Positions 35,096 to 44,229 of a stretch of DNA of 64,000 nucleotides are shown here, piece after piece. Every line of letters starts with the position of its first letter. Position 1 is the stretch's first letter. The notes below the pieces were generated by a model that was not told the DNA's origin, did not search any database, and saw only the letters and a list, made by a program, of their open reading frames with translations. The stretch comes from JBBIMS01 sp964531645 (GTDB lineage: Bacteria; Acidobacteriota; Aminicenantia; JBFLYD01; JBBIMS01): assembly GCA_964531645.1 (NCBI GenBank), contig CAZHEF010000004.1:1-64000 (forward strand). The letters are read 5' to 3'. Both the position numbers and the translations under genes were made by a program.

Positions 35096-35866
35096 ATGGA
35101 AATAACAGTATTTGTAAAACAGGTTCCTGATACTGAATCAAGGATTGTTATCAAGGATGGAAAGATTGATGAGGAAGGGATAAATTTCATTTTGAATCCC
35201 TATGACGAATTTGCTGTTGAGGAAGGACTGAGATTAAAGGAGAAATTTGGAGGCAAGATTACAGTTGTAACTGTTGGACCCGAAAGGGGAATTTCTACCC
35301 TTAGAAAAGTCCTTGCCATGGGTGTTGATGATGCAATTTTAATAAAGGATGAAGAAGGTGAAACTTATGACCCTTTGAGAATTTCAAAAATAATTGCAGA
35401 ATTTCTTAAAAAAGGGAGTTTGCCCTTTGACATTCTTCTTTTCGGGAAACAGGCAATTGGAGATGACAACATGGGTGTTCCTTCAATGGTTGCTGAACTC
35501 CTCGGTTTACCTCAGGTTACCATTGTTACTAAACTTGAGATCCAAAATGGGAAAGGAAGGGCGTGGAGAGAGATAGAAGGCGCCTCTGAGGTGGTGGAAT
35601 TCAAACTTCCCGTTGTTCTTTCTGCCCAGAAGGGATTGAATGAACCAAGATATGAGACTTTAAAGGGGATTATGGCTGCCAAGAAGAAAGAGATAAGAAC
35701 GGTCACAATGGAAGAGCTTGGTTTAAAGGATTTGGAGAATTCAATGATTGTCTCAAAAATAGAACCACCACCTCCAAGACCAGCAGGTAAAATCTTGCAG
35801 GGGGCTCCGGAAGAAATGACAAAGGAGCTCGTTAACCTTCTCAGAAATGAGGCGAAGGTAATATAG
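35096..35866 (+). CDS. etfB: Electron transfer flavoprotein beta subunit
   Basis: EtfB/FixA family, 256 aa. It starts with VFVKQVPDTESRI and has the AMP/FAD-binding segment LFGKQAIGDDNMGVP and AKKKEIRTV with the family beta signature near residue 195. A strong Shine-Dalgarno (AAGGAGG) precedes it, and it lies 28 bp after fabF. With EtfA it carries electrons between acyl-CoA-type dehydrogenases and other carriers; whether it works in flavin-based bifurcation cannot be told here. Confidence 0.94.
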   Translation: MEITVFVKQVPDTESRIVIKDGKIDEEGINFILNPYDEFAVEEGLRLKEKFGGKITVVTVGPERGISTLRKVLAMGVDDAILIKDEEGETYDPLRISKIIAEFLKKGSLPFDILLFGKQAIGDDNMGVPSMVAELLGLPQVTIVTKLEIQNGKGRAWREIEGASEVVEFKLPVVLSAQKGLNEPRYETLKGIMAAKKKEIRTVTMEELGLKDLENSMIVSKIEPPPPRPAGKILQGAPEEMTKELVNLLRNEAKVI

Positions 35867-35876
35867 GAGGATTGAA

Positions 35877-36833
35877 ATGATACTTGTATTCATTGAACAT
35901 AGAGATGGAAAGATAAGGAAAGGTTCTTTTGAGGCTTTATCTGTTGCAGGAAGGATGGCTTCTAAGGAGGTCCACGCTATCATTGCAGGAAAGGACATTA
36001 AAGGACTTGCAGAATCTCTTAAAGATTGGGCAGATGTGATTCATTGCGTGGAAAATCCATCTCTTGAGAATTATTCAACAACCGCTTTTAAAAAGGTTCT
36101 CTGTGAAGTTGCAAAAAAGATTAACCCGAACGCAATTTTGTTTTCCGCATCATCCCTTGGAAAAGACCTCGCTCCAAGGGTTTCTGCTTCCCTTAATTCC
36201 TCCTTTGCTTCAGACTGCACATCTCTCAATCTTGAGAATGATAAACTAATGGTAACAAGGCCAGTCTATGCAGGAAAAGCTCTTCTGACAATTGAACTAA
36301 AAAATAAGCCGTATGTTGTTACCCTGAGACCGAATATCTTTCCGGTTGAATCAGTGTCCAAAAATGGCAAGTTAGAAATGGAAAATATTGAGATATCAGA
36401 AAATGATTTAATTTGCAAAGTTTTAAGCATTGTAAAAGGAGAGGAGACAACAATTGATGTTACAGAAGCTGACATTGTAGTTTCAGGTGGAAGGGGGATG
36501 AAAGGCTCTGAGAACTTTGCCCTTTTGAAGGAACTCTGTTCAATTCTTCCAAATTGTGCAGTTGGTGCATCCCGTGCAGCAGTAGATTCAGGATGGATTG
36601 ACCACCAGCATCAGGTAGGACAGACGGGTAAGGTGGTATCACCAAATCTATATTTTGCCTTTGGAATCTCAGGCTCAATTCAGCATCTCGCAGGTATGTC
36701 AGGCTCGAAGGTGATTGTTGCAGTTAACAAAGATCCTGAAGCTCCTATTTTCAAAGTCGCAAATTATGGTCTTGTGGCAGACCTTTTTGAAATTATCCCG
36801 GTTCTAAAGGAAGAGCTTAAAAAGTTGTTCTAA
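35877..36833 (+). CDS. etfA: Electron transfer flavoprotein alpha subunit
   Basis: EtfA/FixB family, 318 aa. The C-terminal FAD domain has VVSGGRGMKGSENFALLKEL, GASRAAVDSGWI, QVGQTGKVVSPNLYFAFGISGSIQHLAGM and AVNKDPEAPIFKVANYGLVAD. The gene begins 11 bp after etfB. Its place at the end of a fatty-acid synthesis operon suggests co-regulation of lipid and redox metabolism, which is unusual but not unique as far as I know. Confidence 0.94.
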   Translation: MILVFIEHRDGKIRKGSFEALSVAGRMASKEVHAIIAGKDIKGLAESLKDWADVIHCVENPSLENYSTTAFKKVLCEVAKKINPNAILFSASSLGKDLAPRVSASLNSSFASDCTSLNLENDKLMVTRPVYAGKALLTIELKNKPYVVTLRPNIFPVESVSKNGKLEMENIEISENDLICKVLSIVKGEETTIDVTEADIVVSGGRGMKGSENFALLKELCSILPNCAVGASRAAVDSGWIDHQHQVGQTGKVVSPNLYFAFGISGSIQHLAGMSGSKVIVAVNKDPEAPIFKVANYGLVADLFEIIPVLKEELKKLF

Positions 36834-36918
36834 TAAAACCAACTGGATTTATAACTGAAAAACTACAATTTTTATTTTTCTTCATTTCCTTTTTGTCTTT
36901 TTTTTTATTTATTTTGTT

Positions 36919-37284
36919 GGTAGCGTCAAGATTTTTGTGTAAATTCATGTAAAGGCTTATCCTCTCATTTCTTGTTATTGTATATAACCAATGCATATAT
37001 TTATTGTCCTCTTACAGCTTCGCTTATTCTCAAAACAACTTATCCTCCTTATCTTGCTCCAGTGCCTCTTCGGAAAATCACAAAAACTCAGTAGCTCCTC
37101 TAACTCCTCCTCTATGCATTCTACAGCCCATTCCCAGAACCTCTGTATCTCTATATATGGATATACCATCTCTTTCAACATCAGTTTTGTTTCCTCTCGA
37201 AGATCGCCCTTATCTTAAAAATTTAATTTCAAATAGGGAGAATACACCTTTCATAAATTTTACACAAATAAATTTTACGCTACC
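36919..37284 (-). mobile_element. IS256/Mutator-type remnant, internally deleted (366 bp)
   Basis: The ends are imperfect inverted repeats starting GGTAGCGT with a shared TTGTGTAAA core (left 36919-36945, right 37258-37284 inverted). Between them, on the minus strand, a transposase 3' fragment is visible: AVECIEEELEELLSFCDF followed by PKRHWSKIR (about 37050-37140), which matches the conserved late part of Mutator-type transposases, and FTQKS with a TGA close to the left end. Almost all of the transposase is missing, so this is a dead, MITE-sized derivative. No target duplication is evident. Confidence 0.65.
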
Positions 37285-37300
37285 TAATTCGAGTTCTAAA

Positions 37301-37329
37301 TTGACTGTTAAGCCTAAAAATGATAAAAA
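37301..37329 (+). promoter_or_regulatory. Promoter of tRNA-Lys
   Basis: TTGACT (37301-37306), 17-bp spacer, TAAAAA (37324-37329). The predicted start is about 18 nt before the tRNA. It lies just beyond the IS256-type right end. Confidence 0.55.
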
Positions 37330-37354
37330 TAATAATTAAAGGCTTTTTCTTTAA

Positions 37355-37430
37355 GGCCCGTTAGCTCAACTGGTAGAGCAGCGGACTCTTAATCCGCGGG
37401 TTGGAGGTTCGAGTCCTCCACGGGTCACCA
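37355..37430 (+). tRNA. tRNA-Lys (anticodon CTT)
   Basis: 76-nt cloverleaf with encoded CCA. Acceptor GGCCCGT pairs with ACGGGTC (one G-T); the anticodon stem is GCGGA/TCCGC around CTCTTAA, giving anticodon CTT; the T loop is GGTTCGAGTC. It stands alone, flanked by mobile-element debris on both sides. Confidence 0.97.
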
Positions 37431-37572
37431 TTATTTTTTAGGTAATGTTCCTGTCCAACGAAGAAAAGCTGATAGAGATCAATAATCACAACCCCCAAAA
37501 TAAATAATAATTTCCTTTTCACTTGAACCTCCTTTTGAAAAAATTATATTTTTTAAAGTCAAACAGGAGACT

Positions 37573-37905
37573 TATAAGAAGATTCTGAAGGGAACAGATC
37601 TACAGGTATTTCCTTTCATCCAAGGGTGGGCTACTTTATTATTCCTGGTCTTGTCATTTGTGCAAATCTTATTTTGTATAAGGAATCTCATGGAGACGCT
37701 TATTCATTAACCTTTTGGGGATTAGGTGCTCAGATAGTTTATTTTTTCGGTGGGGGTAAAAAAAATTTTACCCATATCTAAGCGCAACAATGAGCTATTC
37801 CGAGGCTAATACAAAAATAATCTCTGTTGAAGTCTCTGTATCTGGCGATTCTGATTCCATTGGTGGAGGAATTCTTTACATAATTAATATGTCAAGGGTC
37901 TCATA
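37573..37905 (+). pseudogene. Outer-membrane beta-barrel gene fragment
   Basis: A frame reading GISFHPRVGYFIIPGLVI, then LTFWGLGAQIVYFFGGGKK, continues after a shift at an A8 run (37747-37765 region) as YPYLSATMSYSEANTK-like and SIGGGILYIINMS sequence. The alternating pattern, the aromatic strand ends and the terminal GGG-K turn look like a small porin or OmpW/outer-membrane beta-barrel. No start codon or signal peptide is seen, and the far end runs into the IS110 remnant, so the gene is truncated at both ends. Confidence 0.5.
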
Positions 37906-37914
37906 TAACATTTG

Positions 37915-39030
37915 CATCCCTTAGAAGAGGTTCTGTCATTGCAATGTAGTATCTTTCATGGTCGTATCTATCTTCCTTCTTCCACAGTGTGAATAATATC
38001 TTTACCCATAATGTTCCCAAGACACCTCAGAGCATGATAATGCCTCTTCCCTTCTTTCCTCTTTCGATTGTAATAAAGTCTTGCCCAGGGCTGATGAGAG
38101 AGTGTAGTGTATGCTATCTGTGTGAATAAAGCCCTCCCCCACTTTATACACCCTATCCTGAAATGAATCCCTACAAAATTTTCACTCTTAACCGTCTTCA
38201 GAAACCATACCAGATGCAGACTGTGCCTCCTTGAAGCCCTTCCATTCCCTGTGATTGAAATATACCATCACCCCTACCCTCTCCCATAACACTATCCCTT
38301 TCAGAAAATCCATCCCCTCTATCTCCTCGCTCTCTTCTTCAAGCTCTCTCTCACACTCATCCAATGCTTCTATTATCCCAAGAAGTTGACGAGCCAAAAC
38401 AACTGCTATCCTGCTCTTGGTCTCTACTATTATTGATCGAACCTTTATTCCCTCTTCTCCATCAATCCATTCCATAAACTCTTTACAAAGGAGTCATCAT
38501 ATATGTGGCAAGAACGAAAAAATTTGCGGAGTCCTTCCATCAAGAGCTTTCTTGCAGAATCCGTTTCAGGATATTGAATAAGAAATCTTAAACTACCTCT
38601 GGAAAGTTCATTGAAACATTTGAAAAATTCAGGATAATACTCTATTAGTATACAACCAAGTTTGTTCTCAAGCCTCCCCTTATCCTTTAGAAGAGAGTTC
38701 CTGTCCCTCTAGAGAATCTTTACCTTTTCTATCTTCTCTTCCATCCTTTTTATCTCAGAGAGAGTGGATTTGTTCATCCTTAGAGCCTGAGCTATGACAA
38801 AAGCATCTAAAACATCATCCTTTACCTTCGAGCTCTTGTAGAGAGCTCTGTAAGATGGCATCCTGTTTGGATTGAGCCAGTAGACTCTGTATCCATAGGA
38901 GAGAAGAAGCTCAATGATGGGTGAACTCTTTGTCTTAATCGAAAACTCTATCTCTTTGAACTTTCTGACCCTCGGGAGGAAAGTGGAGAATCCTTGAGGA
39001 GTCTTCTCAATTGAGAACTCCTCCCTCAGC
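37915..39030 (-). pseudogene. Decayed IS110-family transposase
   Basis: On the minus strand, pieces of an IS110 (DEDD) transposase appear in order: SIKTKSSPIIELLLSYGYRV then YWLNPNRMPSYRALYKSSKVKDDVLDAFVIAQALR near 38820-38960, a middle part with in-frame stops, an acidic helical block at 38188-38475, and the C-terminal RLYYNRKRKEGKRHYHALRC near 38040-38090. At least three stops or shifts break it. The first ~50 residues are missing. It is inactive. Confidence 0.75.
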
Positions 39031-39032
39031 TC

Positions 39033-39160
39033 TCATCAATAATACAGATTTGAAAGAATTCCTTAGACCAAACTATTGGGTTTTTGAGAGGGTAAGGAGA
39101 CAATATGCTTTTGGCCTTACGGATGAAAAGCGAAGGCCTTCCTTACCCTCCACCATCTTA
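39033..39160 (+). pseudogene. Possible transposase 5' fragment
   Basis: A plus-strand stretch reads FLRPNYWVFERVRRQYAFGL then DEKRRPSLPSTILFHPIS, which resembles the N-terminal region of some DDE transposases that begin with a ring of R-F/D-x-R/K-P-x-(I/L)-P motifs. It is only about 40 residues and sits next to the IS110 remnant. The assignment is tentative. Confidence 0.25.
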
Positions 39161-39244
39161 TTCCACCCTATATCGAGTATTATACTATATCTCATATATA
39201 ATCCCGATCATATAATGTTAAGCGAAAAAGTTGGTTTATTGTGA

Positions 39245-39594
39245 GAAGCTAATTATTACATAAGTAGAAGTAAGATAGAAGAAGTATCTAAAAGCGGAAA
39301 TAGATTCAGTATTGTAGCGGGCATTGGTGTTTTTTTGAAACTTCCTTTTAAGTAATTAAAGTATAGAGAATAAAACCAATAGTATAAAATCTACATTTTG
39401 CTTCGACATCTTTTCTACAAAAGGAGAAATGTGGAAAGTAAAATTGAAAACTATGTTATGTCAGGCAGTGGGCATTTATTATTTCTTTTCCTGCTTTTCG
39501 TCTATTCCCTCTTGAAAAAACATAAAATCTATTATATTATAAAATTGAAGTTAAAAAATTGTTCTTTGAAAATTGAGTATAAGTGTTTATAAAA
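39245..39594. other. Gene-free spacer before tmRNA
   Basis: AT-rich sequence between mobile-element debris and tmRNA. No gene is supported. A tmRNA promoter must lie in the last 100 bp; TTGAAG (39545-39550) with a poor GAAAAT 17 bp further is one candidate, but it is weak. Confidence 0.4.
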
Positions 39595-39939
39595 GGGGGC
39601 GAAATGGGCTCGACAGAGGCACTGAAAAGATGGGCAGCATGCCGAGATCCCGTTCCTCTCGTTAATCAGGGCGGAAAAAATTAAGTGCAAACTCTTACGC
39701 TCTCGCTGCCTAAGAGAATAGGTAGCCATCTTTAAAGCCTTCTCCCACGGGGCTTTAAAGGTGTGAGATAGTGGGATAGCCTTGACAGTTGTTCTCGCTG
39801 TCAAGAGCGAAAACTAAGAGAACCACCCCATATTTACTTTGCTCTTTTGGAAATAAGGGGAAATAAAAAAAGAGCTAAGCATGTAGAATCCATCAATAGG
39901 TGCTTTTGGACGCGGGTTCGATTCCCGCCGCCTCCACCA
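39595..39939 (+). ncRNA. ssrA: Transfer-messenger RNA (tmRNA)
   Basis: 345-nt RNA that rescues stalled ribosomes. The tRNA-like ends pair GGGGGCG with CGCCTCC, followed by A and an encoded CCA; the T arm is GGGTTCGATTCCC. The 5' part has GGGCTCGACAG. The tag frame at 39687-39713 reads GCA AAC TCT TAC GCT CTC GCT GCC TAA, coding ANSYALAA, so with the charged Ala the tag is A-ANSYALAA. The tag frame is only 8 codons, short for the usual ~10, but keeps the YALAA degradation end. Confidence 0.95.
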
Positions 39940-40172
39940 TTTTTTAGTCTTTGTTAAATAAATTAATATCTTTTTGAAGAAGAGTATAAAACTTTGATAT
40001 AAAAAAAATTAATACCCTGAGAGGCTAAAAAGATTATAAATGTTATTCCATTTTCCAACTCTTACTTTATAGTGTCTGAGGTTATTCGTTAAACCCTTTT
40101 AAAAAGAAAATAATGAATATGATTGATAAATAAGCACTTTTGTAATAAGATAAATCTTTAAAGGATTCGATT

Positions 40173-42629
40173 ATGCGTGAGTACAACCCTAAGGAAATTG
40201 AGGTTAAATGGCAGAAGATTTGGGAAGAGGGGAAAGTATTTGAGGTGAAGGAAGATCCATCAAAAAAGAAATACTATTGTCTTGAGATGTTCCCTTATCC
40301 TTCCGGAAGAATCCATATGGGTCATGTTAGAAATTATACAATTGGAGATGTTGTTGCACGATTCTGGAGAATGAGGGGATTCAATGTTCTACATCCAATG
40401 GGATGGGATGCATTCGGTCTTCCCGCAGAAAATGCTGCAATAAAATACGGTTATCATCCAAAGAAATGGACTGATGAGAATATTGATACAATGAAAGGTC
40501 AGTTGAAGAGGATGGGATTCAGTTACTGCTGGGAGAGGGAGGTAAATACTTCAACCCCTGAGTATTACAAGTGGAATCAGTGGATTTTCATTAAAATGTT
40601 TGAGAGAGGACTTGCCTACAAAAAAGAATCCCTTGTGAACTGGTGTCCGGGATGTAAAACTGTTCTTGCCAACGAACAGGTTATAAGTGGAAAATGCTGG
40701 AGATGCGATTCTGAAGTTGAACTGAAGGAACTGGAGCAGTGGTTTTTGAAGATAACCTATTATGCTGAAGATTTGTTGAAAGATCATGAACTTTTAAAAG
40801 ATTGGCCTGAGAAGGTAATAATAATGCAGAAAAACTGGATTGGAAGGTCTGAGGGAGCACACATAGATTTTCCTGTTTTAGAGTCAGGAGAAAACATAAG
40901 AGTCTTTACAACTCGAATCGATACAATTTATGGTGCTACATTCATGGTTCTTTCCCCTCAGCACCCAATTATCAAAAGTCTTATCGAGGATTCTCCTGAG
41001 AAGGAGAAAATCGAAAACTGGCTTGAAAAGGCTAAAAAGGAAACATATTTGAGCAGAGTTGAAAATTTTGAAAAGGAGGGATATTTTACAGGGAAATATG
41101 CACTTAATCCCTTCACAAAGTCAAAAATCCCCGTCTGGGTTGCGAATTATGTAATTATGGAGTATGGCACAGGAGCGATTATGGGAGTTCCTGCCCACGA
41201 TGCAAGGGATTATGAATTCGCGAAAAAATACAATCTTGAGATAAAAGAGGTAATTAAACCCTTGGAAGAGATTTCTTCTGAAGGTATTTTTGAGGGTGAT
41301 GGAGTTCTTGTGAATTCCGGGGAGTTCACAGGTCTTACATCAGAGGAAGCAAGGAGAAGAATGACTGAATTTGTTGAGAAAAATGGGATTGGTAAAGGAG
41401 TTGCTCTTTACAGACTGAAAGATTGGGGTATTTCAAGACAGAGATACTGGGGAACGCCGATTCCAATATTCCATTGTGATAAGTGCGGGCTTGTTCCTGT
41501 TCCTTATGATGAACTTCCTGTTATGCTTCCTGAAAATGTTGAGATGAAAGGTTTTGGAGGAAATCCCCTTGAAAGATGCGAGGAATTTGTAAATACAACC
41601 TGTCCAAAATGCAAAGGTAAAGCAAAAAGAGAAACAGATACCATGGATACATTCTTTGACTCATCATGGTATTTCCTCAGATACACATCTCCATATGAGA
41701 ATGATTTGCCCTTCTCTCCTGAGAAGGCATCATACTGGATGTCCGCAGACATTTATATTGGTGGCGTTGAGCATGCAATACTTCATCTTATTTATTCAAG
41801 ATTCTTCACAAAATTTTTGAAAGATATTGGATTGATTGAAGTCAAAGAACCTTTTCCAAAGCTTTTAACTCAGGGAATGGTGACCCTTGGCGGTTCTGCA
41901 ATGTCAAAATCAAAGGGGAACATTGTTGACCCCAATGATATGATAGAAAAATACGGTGCGGACACTTTAAGATTATTTATCCTTTTTGCAGCTCCACCTG
42001 ACAAGGACCTTGAATGGTCTGATAAAGGGATTGAAGGGTGTTACAGATTTGAAAACAGAGTGTGGAAATTAATTGTTGAAAACTGGGAGAGTGTTAAAGA
42101 TTTTAAAGTTGAAAAGTTGGAAGGAGATGTCCTTGAGATTGTTAGAAAGACTCATCAGCTAATTAAAAGAATTACAGATAATATTGAAAGAAGAATTCAT
42201 TTAAACACTGCAATTTCAAGCATGATGGAATTTACAAATTCTCTTTATCAGAAAAAAGATGAACTTATGAAAAGTTCAAGTGGTAAGGGAGCATTGAAAG
42301 AAGCCTTCATGACCCTTGTAAAACTTCTCTCTCCCTTTACTCCTCATATGTGCGAGGAGATGTGGGAGATTATGGGAGAAAGGGAGATCCTTTCTGTTTC
42401 AAAATGGCCAGAATGGAAGGAGGAACTTGCAAAGGAAGAAATGACAGTGGTTGTTGTTCAGATAAATGGAAGAGTGAGGGGAAAAATCATTGTCCCTGCT
42501 GGTTCAAGCGAGGAGGAAGTTACTGAGGAAATTATGAAGGATCCCAAAATCTGCTCCTATCTGAATCATAAAAAGATTGTTAAAAAAGTATGGGTTCAGG
42601 ATAAAATAATGAGCTTCCAGGTGGAATGA
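40173..42629 (+). CDS. leuS: Leucyl-tRNA synthetase
   Basis: Class I synthetase of 818 aa. The HIGH region is PYPSGRIHMGHVRNY (about 40-54), the KMSKS loop is AMSKSKGNIVDPND near residue 575, and the editing domain (about 220-410) contains the conserved TTRIDTIYGATFMV and VPAHDARDYEFA. AAAGGA precedes the ATG by 7 nt. No T-box leader is visible in the 230-bp spacer. It heads leuS-lptE-holA. Confidence 0.97.
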   Translation: MREYNPKEIEVKWQKIWEEGKVFEVKEDPSKKKYYCLEMFPYPSGRIHMGHVRNYTIGDVVARFWRMRGFNVLHPMGWDAFGLPAENAAIKYGYHPKKWTDENIDTMKGQLKRMGFSYCWEREVNTSTPEYYKWNQWIFIKMFERGLAYKKESLVNWCPGCKTVLANEQVISGKCWRCDSEVELKELEQWFLKITYYAEDLLKDHELLKDWPEKVIIMQKNWIGRSEGAHIDFPVLESGENIRVFTTRIDTIYGATFMVLSPQHPIIKSLIEDSPEKEKIENWLEKAKKETYLSRVENFEKEGYFTGKYALNPFTKSKIPVWVANYVIMEYGTGAIMGVPAHDARDYEFAKKYNLEIKEVIKPLEEISSEGIFEGDGVLVNSGEFTGLTSEEARRRMTEFVEKNGIGKGVALYRLKDWGISRQRYWGTPIPIFHCDKCGLVPVPYDELPVMLPENVEMKGFGGNPLERCEEFVNTTCPKCKGKAKRETDTMDTFFDSSWYFLRYTSPYENDLPFSPEKASYWMSADIYIGGVEHAILHLIYSRFFTKFLKDIGLIEVKEPFPKLLTQGMVTLGGSAMSKSKGNIVDPNDMIEKYGADTLRLFILFAAPPDKDLEWSDKGIEGCYRFENRVWKLIVENWESVKDFKVEKLEGDVLEIVRKTHQLIKRITDNIERRIHLNTAISSMMEFTNSLYQKKDELMKSSSGKGALKEAFMTLVKLLSPFTPHMCEEMWEIMGEREILSVSKWPEWKEELAKEEMTVVVVQINGRVRGKIIVPAGSSEEEVTEEIMKDPKICSYLNHKKIVKKVWVQDKIMSFQVE

Positions 42630-42693
42630 GATGGTTAAAGGCAAGACGAGTAAGAAAGGCAAGACGGGTATAAAGATTTTAGGATGCGACACA

Positions 42694-43218
42694 ATGCTTG
42701 TAAATCGAATCCCCTTTGAAATCTGCATTTTTACATTAATAATTATAATTATTCTTCTCATAGGTTGTGGATATACCCTTGTTGGAACAGGGAAATCTCT
42801 TCCCACAAATATAAAGACCATCTCAGTTCCTGTGTTCCAGAATAACACCCAGAGAGTTGAAATTGAAAAGATTGTTACTTCAGCAATTACTAATGAACTT
42901 ATAAGAAGAGGAGTAAAGGTAATCGAGAGCGAAGAATCTGCAGATGCAATTTTAAAAGGAGAGATAGCCTCTTTCAACACATATCCAACAGCAGTTTCAG
43001 ATTCAAGGGCAACAAGGTATGGAATTACAGTAATAGTGAGAGCAGGGCTTTTTTCAACAAAGGGAGAGGAGATTTATCCAATCTCAGAATTTAGATTTAC
43101 AGGCGAGTATGATTTAAGGGAAGGGAGTGACTTCTTCTCCATTGAAACGGAGAAGCTGAGAAAGCTTTCGGAGCAAATTGCAGAAAGTATTGCTTCTTTA
43201 ATCCTTGAGGGTTTTTAA
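42694..43218 (+). CDS. lptE: LPS-assembly lipoprotein LptE
   Basis: LptE-type lipoprotein that plugs LptD in the outer membrane. The start at 42694 gives a signal peptide with a lipobox (LLIGC, Cys25 or so) and a 174-aa product; an earlier ATG at 42631 would add a 21-residue basic tail before the signal, which is unusual. The mature part has GYTLVGTGKSLPTNIKTISVPVFQNNTQRVEIE, the LptE hallmark, and ends with LRKLSEQIAESIASLIL. It stands in the conserved leuS-lptE-holA order. Confidence 0.85.
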   Translation: MLVNRIPFEICIFTLIIIIILLIGCGYTLVGTGKSLPTNIKTISVPVFQNNTQRVEIEKIVTSAITNELIRRGVKVIESEESADAILKGEIASFNTYPTAVSDSRATRYGITVIVRAGLFSTKGEEIYPISEFRFTGEYDLREGSDFFSIETEKLRKLSEQIAESIASLILEGF

Positions 43219-44229
43219 TTGAACTTTCATACCCTTAGAAATCTCATTAAAAGAGGTGAGATAGCTCCTGTTTATTATTTCATTGGAAGAGAGAAAATCC
43301 TTGCAGAGATTCTTTCAGAAGAGATAATAAAAAAAAAGATCCCTCTTGAAGAGAGGGATTTTTCTGTTTTCAGATTTGAACTGGCAGAGAGTAACTGGGA
43401 GGAAATTGTAAGTGCCCTTTCCACATCATCTTTCTTTTCAACCAATAAAGTTGTTATTGTTAAGACTGGCACCCCAACAAGAAAAAAGAAAAATGAGTCC
43501 AGCAAAGAAATTTATTCTCTTAAAAAGTTCCTTTTTTCACTTTCAAACTCTTCCTATCTAATTGTCATTAGTGATGAGAAGGACCCGGAGCTTCTGGAAA
43601 TGTTTAAGAGCTGTCAATCCTGTACAATTTTCTTTTTATATCCGTTGAAGCCAGAAGAGATTGAAATTCTTATAGAGGAAAAAGTCAGGGAGAATGAGAA
43701 AACAATTACTCCATCTGAAAAGGCAATCATAGTCGAAGAAGCTCAGGAAGACTTAAGCCTTGCCCTTAAAGACCTTGAAAAAATAATCGTTTACATGGGT
43801 GATAAGGAAAAAATAGAAAAGGAGGAGATGGAATCCCTTGTTAGTTTTTCAGGAAGATTTAAGATCGATGAGTTAATAGGAGCAATAGATTCAAGGGATA
43901 AATTTTTAACCTTTAAAATTATTGAGGATATTATGGATAATTTAGAGCCTGTTTTTCTCATTGGAACCCTTGCCCGGGTGTTCTCCAGAAAATACAATAA
44001 TTTGCTCGGTGAGGAATCTCAAATAAAGATTAGAAATTTTAATAAAGAAGAGAGGGAGAAAGTTCTAAATATCATTCAAAAAAGAATAAAGAAAATTGAA
44101 TATATTCTAAAGATAATTTTTGAGACAGACATTAAGATAAAATCGAATCCCTTTAACAAAGGAATGATTGAAGAAATGATAGTAAAGATTATTGAAGGTG
44201 AAGGATTACTTGGAAATGAGAGAATTTAA
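43219..44229 (+). CDS. holA: DNA polymerase III delta subunit
   Basis: Clamp-loader delta subunit of 336 aa. It has the typical start (RNLIKRGEIAPVYYFIGREKILAEIL), an AAA+-like core, an ALxDLEKI helix near residue 180, and the domain III segment FLIGTLARVFSRKYN. The start codon is TTG, directly after the lptE stop. It ends 23 bp into the antisense rpsT gene, so the two overlap tail to tail. Confidence 0.9.
   Translation: MNFHTLRNLIKRGEIAPVYYFIGREKILAEILSEEIIKKKIPLEERDFSVFRFELAESNWEEIVSALSTSSFFSTNKVVIVKTGTPTRKKKNESSKEIYSLKKFLFSLSNSSYLIVISDEKDPELLEMFKSCQSCTIFFLYPLKPEEIEILIEEKVRENEKTITPSEKAIIVEEAQEDLSLALKDLEKIIVYMGDKEKIEKEEMESLVSFSGRFKIDELIGAIDSRDKFLTFKIIEDIMDNLEPVFLIGTLARVFSRKYNNLLGEESQIKIRNFNKEEREKVLNIIQKRIKKIEYILKIIFETDIKIKSNPFNKGMIEEMIVKIIEGEGLLGNERI

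Noticed and set aside
39397..39592. 64-aa ORF before tmRNA
   Set aside because: Low-complexity, no Shine-Dalgarno or homology; it overlaps the likely tmRNA promoter region.
39532..39804. 90-aa minus-strand ORF
   Set aside because: It lies antisense within tmRNA and has no coding support.
39940..40172. T-box leader before leuS
   Set aside because: I looked for the T-box core and a terminator hairpin and found neither; the spacer is plain AT-rich sequence.
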